Below are positions 19,854 to 31,800 of a stretch of DNA of 64,000 bases, one piece after another. The notes beneath the pieces are model-generated. The model saw only the letters and a program-made list of their open reading frames with translations. It was not told the DNA's origin and made no database searches. Positions within the stretch are counted from its first letter, which is position 1. Each line of letters starts with the position of its first letter. This DNA is from Anolis sagrei (lineage: Eukaryota > Chordata > Lepidosauria > Squamata > Anolidae), in NCBI RefSeq assembly GCF_037176765.1, contig NC_090023.1, forward strand, positions 104,236,866 through 104,300,865. The letters are read 5' to 3'. The translations under genes and the position numbers were made by a program.

Positions 19854-22800
19854 TATATCTATCTATCTAATATAAAAGGCAATGTTTGTATGGATGTTTG
19901 TAGGCAACGTATTTCCAAGACTGCTCCAACTTTCCACTGATGACAGATCAGGACCAAACTTGGCACATAAGAGCCAACATACTGGAGGGATCTGGTGGGG
20001 ATTGAATATAGAATTTGGACTTATAGTTCACTCACATCCAGAGAGTCACTTCTGGTCGCTTCTGGAGCGAGAGAATCAGCCGTCTACGAAGATGTTGCCC
20101 AGGGGACACCCGGATGTCTTGCAATCCTGTGAGGAGGCTTCTCTCATGTCCCCCTCAATCAATGGTTGATACCAAATGAGAGACTCCCCCCTGGGCACAC
20201 TGAAGACTGGGCAACTTGGAAGGCGCTGAACAGACTGCGCTCTGGCACCACGAGATGCAGAGCCAACCTCAAGAAATGGGACCACAAAGTGGAATCCACG
20301 ACATGCAAGTGTGGAGAAGAGCACTACAGACCACCTGCTGAAATGCAACCTGAGCCCTACCACATGCACAATGGAGGACCTCCTTGCGGCAACACCAGAA
20401 GCACTCCAAATGGCCAGCTACTGGTCAAAGGACATTTAATCAACTACCAAGCTTGCAAATTCTGTTTTTTGTCTGTTTGTTTGTTTTTGTTAAAAATGTA
20501 ATACAAATGTCTGGCTGCTGATGACATGATAAATAAAATAAATAAATAAATCCAGAGGGTATTCTGAAACCAACCCACAATGGATCTGGACTAAACTTGG
20601 CACGCATACTCGACATGCCCAACTTTGAATAGTGGTGAGGAAGATAACCCAACATGACGGGATTTGTAGTTCATCCTGCATATAGGGAGTACTGTGAACC
20701 CCACCAATGACGCATCTGGACCAAAGATGGCATACAGACCCAATGTGACCAACAAAAACTGGAGGGGTTTGGGGGGATTGACCTATAATAATGGAAGTTG
20801 TAGTTCACCCTGTACCCAGAGAGCACTGTGAACCCCACCATTAACGGATCTGACCAAACCTGGCACACAGAACCCCGATGACCAACAGAACATGCTGGAG
20901 GGGTTGGGGGGGGGGGTACTGAGTCACCATGGTGGGAGTTGTAGTTCACCCTGCATCTAGAAAGCACTATGGACCCCACCGATGATGGATCTGGACTAAA
21001 CTTAGCACACAGACCCCCATTCATGAGCAACATAAAATACTGAAAGGGTTTGGAGAGACTTACCATGCTAGTAGTTGTAGTTCACCCTGCAGTAAGAGAG
21101 CACTCTGAACCCCACCAATGATGGATCTGGACCACACTTGGCACACAGAACCTTCCTAACTAATAGAAAATATTGGAGGGGGTTGGGGGGGTGTGACCCA
21201 CCAATGTGGGAGCTGTAGTTTACCCTGCATCCAGAGAGCACTGTGAACCCAAATGGTGACAGATCTAGACAAATATGGCCACACATATCCAACATGGCCA
21301 ACTTTGAATACTGGTGGAGTTTGAGAAGATTGACATTGAATTTGGGGGGTTGTAGTTCACCTACACCCAGAGAGCACTATGAACCCAAACAATGACGAAT
21401 CTGGACCAAACTTGGCACTCATACCCATCATGGCCAACTTTCAATACTCATGGGATTTGGTGGAAACTGACTTTCAATTTAGGGCGTTATTGTTCACTCT
21501 CATTCAAAGAGTGCTGTAAATCCAAACAATGATGAATCTGGACCAAACTTTGCACACAGACCCAACATGCCCAACTTTGAATATGAGTAGAGTTGGAACA
21601 ATGACAGATTATGATTGGGGTTTAGCCATATTATTATGCATTTTCTAATGGGTCCATTCAATAAATCCAAAAGCCAACAATGAATACTTTTTATGTTTAT
21701 CTTGATAAAAGATCTAACCCAGGCATCACCAGGTACCTAAGCTAGTATTAAGTAAAAACATGATGGATGTGGCTGCATACCCAGCAGAAAAAGCAAATTC
21801 TCCAATATTAGTTTTAAATAAAGTAATCAAGGATATTCTTGCTTATATGAAACTATAGCAGTTGATTCACCAATGGCAGCCACAATCAAGAGAATTGTGA
21901 GGGTTTTTTTTTGTTTTTGCTTTAATAAAGGGACTAGATTACTGGATGTGGAAGATACAGGCTCTCGAATGACGTTTTCCAGTCCCTAATATTGTAGTTT
22001 TACATAGGTCTACTCAGAACTCAGTGTAGTTTACTCTGAGATAACTGCATGTATGGATCCTGTTTATATGGTAGAGTTGGTTATTTCTACTATTGTGAGG
22101 ATATGTGTGGTCACTCCTAGAGTGCAATTTTTGTATCACTTTACCCTTTTATTATACACTTTAGACACTGCAAACCAATACATTAGTGAAACAATTGAGA
22201 CTGTACTGATTTGGCCCAGTAGTATAATTGAGGCAGGAATCACAGGCTCCACATATGAGGATTTTTTTATTAGGCAGGACAATGTTATTATTTACTCTCA
22301 AATTTCTCTGTTTCCTTCCTCTCAAAAGTGGATGGGCAGGGGAATTTATTTTATCACAGATTATATATTAGCCTGTCATTATTGAAGAAGCCAATACTTT
22401 GAGGTCGATTGGTCTTGCAAGAGCAATTAACTTCTGTTCACTTTGCAAAAAGTCCTGTTCCTGGTTGAGATGACAATATAGATCAGAAATGATGTTGATC
22501 AAAACAGCTGACATGGATCAAAAGAACTGATATAGATTAAAACTGTCTCAATTTTTGGTCAATCCTGTGGTAGCGGTGGTAATAGTGACTGTCATTATCA
22601 GAGCTTGCACTTGAAAATGTATCATGTTAACCACAACTCAGGAGAGGCAAAAAGAAATACTTCTTTACCAGTACTTAAACTGTTCCATTTCCTTCATCGG
22701 TCTAATGGTTTTGAAGAGATATTAGGCAAAATTATGATCAATTTTTCTTGATTGGTTTCCAGTAAATCCTGCATTAGTATTCCCTGCATGATTTGAAATT

Positions 22801-25800
22801 TTATTAATAAAGAAATGCTTTGAAAAACATTGAAAAATGTGTTTTCATATTTTTCACATAATTAACTTGAACATAAAGGTATCTTTAAATGAGCAGATTT
22901 TCTCTTCACAAGAACAGTAGAGGGAGATTGCCTCAGTTACAGCCACAAAGGGTTTATGACCACTGGTTAGTCATCCCCCTTGCTTCCCAGTTTCAGCTCT
23001 CTTGACCCACAGTTTTTGTACTATCTTCTGTACTAAAGACCTATTCATCTGTATTTTACAGCTTACAGTAATAGTATACTCTACCGAATGAGTGATATAC
23101 TCGATGTATGCATTATACTATTCACCGTAAGCTATAAAAGTTCAGGAAAATAGCAATAAAAAAAATTCACAAGACAATTATGTTTGTCAGCTTTCTATTC
23201 ATATATAAGAAAATATGTCCATGATCCCATGGCATCTAGGGAGGCGGTCATAAAATTATAGCTTTTGAGAAAAGTCACTCAATGCAATAAAAAGTTTCAT
23301 ATTATGATGTACACCCGAACATTGCAACACTTTCTGTAGTAGGTAGCTATATTTTGAGTGCTTCACTACATGTTAAATATGAACTGGATCTTTTGATGTG
23401 TAACTTAATGTCCAGGATGAACCGTTTCAACTCAGTAAAATACAAATAAAGGGAGTCTGCAACCCAACAAAACTGAAATTAAAGACAATCCATTTCCCAT
23501 TGTGCAGTGGATTCTCAGTTATGTTTAGCTTCCCAACAGAGCAGGGTTGTCATTGTATCCCTGCCTCGTTGTGGTTGTGCTCCATTAAATACAGAATGTT
23601 TGACACCCAGGTAGACAGGCAGCCCCGATGAATCTAAAATGTTTGTGAATCAGCCTTCCTTTGTTTCATTAGAACACAAGAAATGACAAGGATTCAGAGT
23701 TTTTAAACCTGTATTATGGCTTTCATAGTTTTCTCAAATGAGTTTGGATTTTAGCATTTGAGAATCTGTGTCAAATGGACATTAGTCTCCAATCCATACT
23801 TCTTCCTTCGTGATAATGAGGAGTGGTGGCCTTTTTATCTTCCATTACTTGGCCTGGAGCCACATAATTGTTAAAGAAGATATGTATATTGTTGATAGAG
23901 CAATAAAAAATCACAGTGTCTTATCATTGGATGGATTAATGGAAGGAAATACATCAATGATGGTTTCTTTCTATTTGCTGACATGGCTGGGATCTAGCAG
24001 AATATCTTTCTGGAAAAAGGAAGAACCTGATTTTGCCTGCTATTTTTTTCTGCTTTGCCCCTCAAACACTATTTCTAAATATTGCCCATTGCTTCTAAGG
24101 TTTTTTTTGTGGGGGGGGGGGGGGCACAGGAAATAAGAGTAAGGTTCCATAAATGTAACCTCATTACCCCATATCATGAACTAGTGGCTATCTTGGAGAG
24201 GCTTGTTGGGAGTTGCAGTCCTACAACACCTGGATAACCAAATGTTTTTCATTTAGAGGTCAACAATCAGTCAACATAAACAGGCATATGAAGCACTGCT
24301 AGATACATCTATGCAGATGACACTACTTTGATGGCTGAAAGCGAGGAGGAGCTGAGGATCCTTCTAATCAAGGTGAAAGAAGAAAGCGCAAAAGCTGGGT
24401 TGCAGTTAAACATAAAAAAACCCCAAGATTATGGCAACAAGAATGATTGACAACTGGGAAATAGAGGGAGAAAATGTGGAGGCCATGACAGACTTTGTAT
24501 TTCTAGGTGCAAAGATTACTGCAGACGCAGGCTGCAGCCAGGAAATCAGGAGACGTTTAATTATTGGGAGGAGAACAATGAACAATCTTGATAAAATAGT
24601 GAAGATTAGAGACATCACAAAGATCCGCATAGTTAAAGCAATGGTATTCCCCATAGTCACCTATGGATGTGAGAGCTGGACCATAGGGAAGGCTGAGTGA
24701 AGGAAGATAGATGCTTTTGAACTGTGGTGTTGAAGGAAAGTTCTGAGAGTGCCTTGGACAGCGAGAAGATCCAACCAGTCCATACTTCAAGAAATAAAGC
24801 CTGACTGCTCATTGGAGGGAAGAATAGTAGAGGCCAAGATGAAGTACTTTGGCCACATCATGAGAAGAAAGGAAAGCTTAGAGAAGACAATGATGCTGGG
24901 GAAAATGGAAGGAAAAAGGAAGAGGGGCTGATCAAGATGGATGGATGGTATCCTTGAAGTGACTGACCTGGATTGACCTTGAAGGAGCTGGGGGTGATGA
25001 TGACCAACAGGGAGCTCTGGCGTGGACTGGTCCATGAAGTCACAAAGAGTCAGAAACGACTGAATGAATGAACAACAACAACAATGCCAGTATTATCTCA
25101 TGATGAAAACGTATAGCACTGCCTAGTGCCTATACAATGGGGGAATTATACATCCCTGAGCTACAGATTATATTAGGAGCCAAGAGTATTTTTGTGGCCC
25201 TCAGGATGTCAGACTACCATTTCCAATAGCCCTCACTACTGGCTATGCAGGTTAGGACTGGTAGAAGTTGCAGATTTCTGGAAAGCCGTGATTTCCCGCC
25301 TCTGACTTATTTTACAGACCATTTAAATTTTATAACCCTTTTTGTTTAGTTGGCACAACCTTGTTCACTTCTGCATATTTGAGTGTATCTGGATTTTTTT
25401 GTTACTTTGTGACTATTGTTTGATTATTTATATATTGGTGCCTCAAATAACTGGAATGTAGCAGGAAACTTGGGAAAAAAGATAAGTATATAAATATACA
25501 ATTTCACAGAGAATAGCAGAATATTAGTTTATATGTGCACAAACTAACCATCTCTCTTTCTTTCTGGCCTTTCCTTCTTGAAGGTTTTCATCTCTATCAC
25601 AAGTTGCCCCATGTAGTGCCTGAGAGCTGCCTCCTTATTCTGGTTGGATTAATTCTAGGAGGGATTATGTTTGGAGTACAAGAAACATCTCCCCCTGTGA
25701 TGAAAAGTGATGTCTTCTTCTTGTATCTTCTTCCTCCAATTGTCCTTGATGCTGGCTATTTTATGCCAACACGCCTCTTCTTTGAGAACTTTGGTACTAT

Positions 25801-28800
25801 TTTCTGGTATGCAGTTGTGGGAACTCTCTGGAATTCCTTTGGAATTGGCATTTCACTCTTTGCCATTTGCCAGGTTGATGCCTTTGGCCTGACTGACATC
25901 ACCCTGCTGCAAAGCCTCCTCTTTGGCAGCTTGATTTCAGCTGTGGATCCTGTAGCAGTGTTGGCTGTTTTTGAAAACATTCATGTCAATGAGCAATTGT
26001 ACATCCTAGTTTTTGGGGAGTCACTCTTGAATGATGCTGTAACAGTGGTAAGTTGCTTTTGATATCTATATATCTATATCAATATCTATATCACTTTAAG
26101 CTATTGTAGTCTGAATTTTATTGTTAGTCCTAACTAGAGTGGACCCAATCAGATTAAATTGAGTTGACTTACTATTGGATCATTGGTTCACTAGTTCTGT
26201 TTTAGTTGGGTTTAACCTGTTACTTCTAACTTGTCATTTTATTTTCAGCCGTAAAAGACATAGAGCAGAAATATTATTGTGTTTAAGAACAATGCCTGTC
26301 CTTGCCTAATCTAATTGAAGGATAAATATTGGCAATACACTGTAATGGTTTCATTACTGGATTTTTTCATGCCTTATATATTTTATGTATTTCTCTTATT
26401 TAATTTCATTTACATCCTGCCTTTCTCCCACTATGGGACCCACAGTGGTGTGCAACATCTTAAAAACACAATACAATTAACAAACTCTTAATATTAAACG
26501 ATGACTGAAAAATACATTAAAACATTGAAAGATATTTAAAGCATGCTAAAATCAAAATACTATAGATCTGCTATCTGCTACCACCAAATGGCTCTTTATA
26601 TAAAAGCATCTTTTCCTGCCAGCAGAAAGAGCAAGGGAGGAGGCAGCTTGGCCTCTTATGGGAACAGCCACCACAAAAAGCAAAAATATTAACATGTGGG
26701 GGAGTGATTCTTGGCATTATCTGACTTTGGGATAAGTACACAGAGCATGGAGAGCATATGAATATTGCATTCAGATATTTCATGCGGCAGTGGCTCAATG
26801 TGGATACTTACCTGCTTATAAGCACTTTGAGGTTATTCCTTTATGTAACTGATCCTGCATCCCTGAGATGGGAAAATAGTTAATCATTAACTGGATTTGT
26901 TTTAAAAGATGACAGACTTCATTTACCCAAGCAATCAATTTCCATAAGTGACAATGATCACACAAGGAACGTTATTAGACTTTGCCCTTCACTTAGTTTT
27001 CTTTTGAAAAATCCCTTTTGTATCCATCACTTTCTTCTATACTGTTATAACAATTATTGTATAAAAAGTACAATGAATTCCACTCCTCAAACAAAATTGT
27101 ATTTTTCTTCTTTAATGCATAGTATTTATCTTGTGTGGACCCAAACTATTGTAATAACGAAGTCATATGGTTTCTCAGTACATATGTACCAGTAAAAAAC
27201 CTTCAAACGACATCCACTCAGACTGGCTCTTTGAGAAGAAAAAAACAAATCTCAAATTAGATACATAATGTGCAGGTATATATTTTTGTCTTCTTTAGTG
27301 AATTGTTGGTTTGTGTTCATGACGAGAAGCATTACTGGGATGAAATTCATGAAATTGGGAAGCAAACCCTTTCCTGTTTTGGCACCAATGAAAACATTTG
27401 ACAAACCCTGGTTTGTGGCGAATTCATTTGATAGTGGGTTTATTCTGTGCCTTCTTAGAAGGCACAGGACAAACCTACTACTTCTGGTGTGTGGACTGCA
27501 GTCCAGACAGTATTCCCACAGTTTTCCAGGCTAAATTAGCCTGGAAAACTGTGAGAATACCAAACACCCTCTCCAGAAGACCCCCAAAAGTCCTTTAAAA
27601 ACAAAAGTACTTACCCGGCTGTCAGAGCTCTTTTGTTGCGTAGAAATGATGCGCCAGGAGGAAAGGGGGGGGGGGGGAGGAAAACCACTCCTGCCTTTTC
27701 TCCTGGCATGTTATTTCTATGTGCCAGGAGAGCTTCGGCAGCTCTCTAATGGAGGCTGGGTAAGTACTTTCGTTTTTTAAAGGGTGTTTTGGGGCTTTTG
27801 AGGAGGAGGTTAGAGTCTCCAGGTGTTCTCCTGGGAACTTCCAGGAGAACATCTTGACACCCACCCCAGAAAGCATGCGTTTTCTGGGGTGTGTGTAGAT
27901 GGGCCCCCAGGAACATCCATGTTTTTAAATGCAGATACTCCTAGGATAACAGCCTGTCTGGAACCACCCTGAGGCCCTTCCACACATCTGAATAAAATCC
28001 CACATTATCGACTTTGGAATATATGGCAGTGTGGACTTAGATAACCCAGTTCAAAACAGATATTGCAAAGTTTTCTGCCTTGATATTCTGGGTTATATGG
28101 CTGTGTGGAAGGGCCCTGAGTCTAACATCATCAGGAGGATCGCATGATTCCCCAGACTTGCTTTATAAGTTTTCAGATCAATAAATCTTACTGTAGTGAA
28201 TAATCAATGCTTAAGGAATAAATCACTGTGTCTTCAACTACTCTGAAGACTTGGGGGAAGTCTCCAGGCCCATTCACACAGCCTTATAACTCATAATATC
28301 AAGGCAGAATAACCCGCAATATCTGCTTTGAACTGGGTTATCTGAGTTTACACTGCCCTATATCCCAGTTCAAATCAGATATCGTGGGATTTTATTTAGC
28401 TGTGTGGAAGGGGCCGCCATGGTCCCAACACCAGAAAATTTCTCAATCTTGTCATAGGATCCGGGACCATCTTTGTGTTTCTTTTTAACCTGGGGTCTAG
28501 ATGAATTAATAGGCTTACTTGGAGTTTAATTGCATTAACCTGTGTGCATCATATGGATGCAACAGGCTAATGTGATTCCTAGACTGCATTATATGCCAGT
28601 GTAGATGGAGACCCTGTGTCTAATAATATCTAGAGGACCATATGATTCCCCATACTTGCCTTCTAAATTTTCAGATCATTAAAACTTAAGAGCCAATGCT
28701 TAAGGAAGGTTTGTCTTCATGGTAAGATGAGTTTTCCCCAATTGTAATGTTCTGCTTTTTTTTAAAAAAAATGAAAAGGTCTAAAAATCTTATATGACGG

Positions 28801-31800
28801 TAACCCGATAATATATTCAATCTAATAATAGTGTATACTAGCAGATGTTACCAGCCATGCTTTGGAGGCTTATGAAATATTTATAAAATGTGTTCTTACT
28901 ATATTAAGAACATAAGACAAGCTTTGCTAGAGCAGACCAAAGGTCCATCTAATCCTGCTTGCTCTTTCCCCCAAATTTTCAGATGTTTTTGTGATGCTTA
29001 ATAGCAGAAAAAATTATAATGTGTGTGCATGTGGGTTAATATAGATATAGTGTAAGTTGTATCTCCAATTACTTCAAAGCCAGTAAAAGATAATACCATT
29101 TAATGTTTAAAAGGATCAAAAACAATTTTAAAAACAACCTGATGCATTTTTTTATTTTCTGGCAAATATAGGAATAGAATTGTCTTGACCTCGTAGGAGG
29201 GAGTTTGACAAATGTGCCAATGCAGATAAAACGTTATCCTGTGTGCCCACTCATCCATTAACTTTATTTAATGGTGGCACTTGCAATGGGGACTTTAATG
29301 AAGATGTCAGATATCAGGTAGGCTCAAAGGACAGGAAATAGTATAGAAGGTGTCCTGGGCCAATACTGTTCAGGTTGTTGTATGTTACATTCCGTGTCTT
29401 TACTGACTTGCTCTTAGAAACAAATTAAAGAGAGCTTTTCAGGTGAAAGCATGTTCTAATATGCATCTCCACCTCCAGCTACCTAAAGTGGTTGAATTTG
29501 CTATCATGTAATAGGCATAGTCTGCTAAATGTACCAAAGAGAAGAAACCAGATATTCTATTGAAGGATGATCAAACCCATTGATCATCCTTCATATGTGT
29601 TAGAGTTTGCAGTGGGTCTACATCCCTGAAACTCTCAGTACTGTACATACATGTCTACTTGCAACACTTATGGACATTGCTAGGAGGCAGTGATATCTTA
29701 TGGCCTTATCATATAGGCCAGGCAAAGCAACTCACTTGGCCGGCTTCTGGGGAGGAAAGAGGAAGCCACGGGGTGAATCTGTTGCCCCGTTCACAACTCC
29801 TTCTCACGATGGTTTCCCCATCATATGGAGAAACTGTTGCCCTCTCAGAGAGTGAAATAGATCTGGGACTAATGATACAAAGTCTCTAAAGTACACACAA
29901 CAGTCTGCCTCCTATATTGTGTACTAGCTGTAATTTCTAAATATTTTTCCAAAGCAGATCCACATGGGATGCATTTTCATAATGTAACTGAAGGCACAAA
30001 TAAAAATGGCCAGATTTTTGGATTAACTAAAGATGTGCACAAATACTTCTGGGGTTCATTTACATGAATCCATTCTGATGTCAAGAGAGACCCCTACAAT
30101 GACGAGCAGCTTTTTTGAACCATTCCCTTTCATATTAATCTGAATAGATCTGATCATCCTTCAATAAGTTGGCACAGTGTGTTTAACTGCTGAGCTGCTG
30201 AACTTGCTGATCAAAAAGTTGCAGGTTCGAATCTGGGGAATGGCATGAGCTTCCGCTGTTAGCCCCAGCTTCTGCCAACCTAGCAAAAACATGCAAATGT
30301 GAGTAAATCAATAGGTACCACTCTGGTGAGAAGGTAACAGCACTCCATGCAGTCATGCCAGCCACATGACCTTGGAGATGTCTACGGACAATGGCTTAGA
30401 GCTGAGTACCAACCCCAAGAGTCAGACACGACTGAACTTAATGTCAGGGGAAAACCTTTACCTTTACCTTCAATAGGTTTCCTCTCTTTGGTACATTTAG
30501 GAGACTATGCCTATTATATGATAACAAATTCAACCACTTTAGGTAGCCAGAGGTGGAGATTCATATTAGAATGGTTCTTCACCTGAAAAGCTCTCTTTAT
30601 GCTTGCCATAGATGCAGGTGAAACGTCTGGAGATAATGCGTCAAGAACATGGCCATATAGCCTGAAAAACCTACAACAACCCAGTGATTCCAGCCATGAG
30701 CTCCATTATTGTAGCTGTTTCTGAAGATTCAAACAGACCAAAACCTGGCTTGTAAGCAGGCCAGCATCTCAGCTGAAGGGTTTCTAAGACTTGGGGCATT
30801 TAGAAATGATGAATGCTTCCTGTTGTGGGAGACAGTGATATAAGCAGCTGGAGAGAGAGCCCCCCCCCCCCCTCGGGTCATTCCAAAGCTACTTGCTGCA
30901 AAGTGTGCTACAAATCGAGTACTGTAATCTTTAATATCTCATACAGCTTTTTGTTTAAGTAGTAAGTTTTGGTTCTGACATTTGGTCATTTAACAGCCTG
31001 AGACAGGAACCCTTAAAACATATCTCATAAATACTCATAAATGTCAAATTGAGTGTCAGCTACAGTAAAAAGGCATTCTTCTATAAGTAGGATTTTGGGT
31101 TTGTTTTTGTTTTAAATGGGATCATTCAAACATGAGATTCTGCATTTGTAATGTGAAATGGCACGGCTCAGTGACTGCTTCATTATGTTCAAAATAAACT
31201 GGGCCAATTCCCAAGTTTAATGGCAGATATTTGATAGGAGGGAGGAATGTCTGGGGAATGGAACAAGGAAGTGAGCAAGCAGCTTTAATGTGAGATGGGA
31301 ATGTGCTTCAGAAAGTTCAGGTTCTCTCTTGTGCAATAGATACAAACCCCATGTCAGGGAGCTTTAGTGTTCTACCCTCTCTTTCAGTTTGGCAATTTCT
31401 CCTCAAACATCTCTATCTAAGTAACTGTAATTATAACTTGTAACTTTATTATTATTATTTTCACCATGGACCATCATTATTAAGTATTTAACAATGCAAA
31501 ATACATATAATAATACAAATCAGCTCAATGTGACATTTATAATTATCATACAGTGGCCTTACATGTAAAAAAAACTAAATCTATAACAATAAAAATTTGC
31601 AATAAAACTTTATTTTCTCATATAATTACACTAACATCCTCCCAAAATTAAAGCATAGGTATAAGCTTGAAAATGAAAGAGATGCATTCTATTCACCAGT
31701 TCTAATTACCTTGTTTGACCCTTAGTTTTCTAGCAGTCAGAACATATTTTGCAACCTGCATTGAAATTAGTGACTTCGTCACACAATTCCAAATAAGCAT

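Larger units (their letters stand above)
19866..21745 (+). mobile_element. Helitron-like rolling-circle transposon, non-autonomous
   Basis: The 5' end is TCTAATATAAAAGGC. The 3' end is ACCCAGGCATCACCAGGT, which is a decayed hairpin, followed by ACCTAAGCTAG (21745). The neighbours are A (19865) and T (21746), the A|T target of Helitrons, with no target duplication. No Rep/helicase ORF is present. The interior has ~137-bp tandem units from about 20660 to 21600. A SINE/LINE composite is inserted at 20045-20549. Confidence 0.75.
29423..30600. mobile_element. Transposon-like element with ~150-bp terminal inverted repeats
   Basis: The left arm (29423-29571) begins 'taaagagagcttttcaggtg' and ends 'attgaaggatgatca'. 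The right arm is its complement: 30152-30169 and, after a SINE, 30467-30600, ending 'ttcacctgaaaagctctctt' + 'ta'. The long arms pair almost throughout with scattered differences. The unique centre is about 580 bp and has no transposase. The outermost bases are TA-bounded, which would fit several DNA transposon classes. Without the SINE the element is about 870 bp. I do not recognise the family. Confidence 0.75.

Noticed and set aside
20660-21620. CRISPR array from regularly spaced repeats
   Set aside because: The ~137-bp units are degenerate tandem repeats in a vertebrate Helitron, without unique spacers or cas genes.
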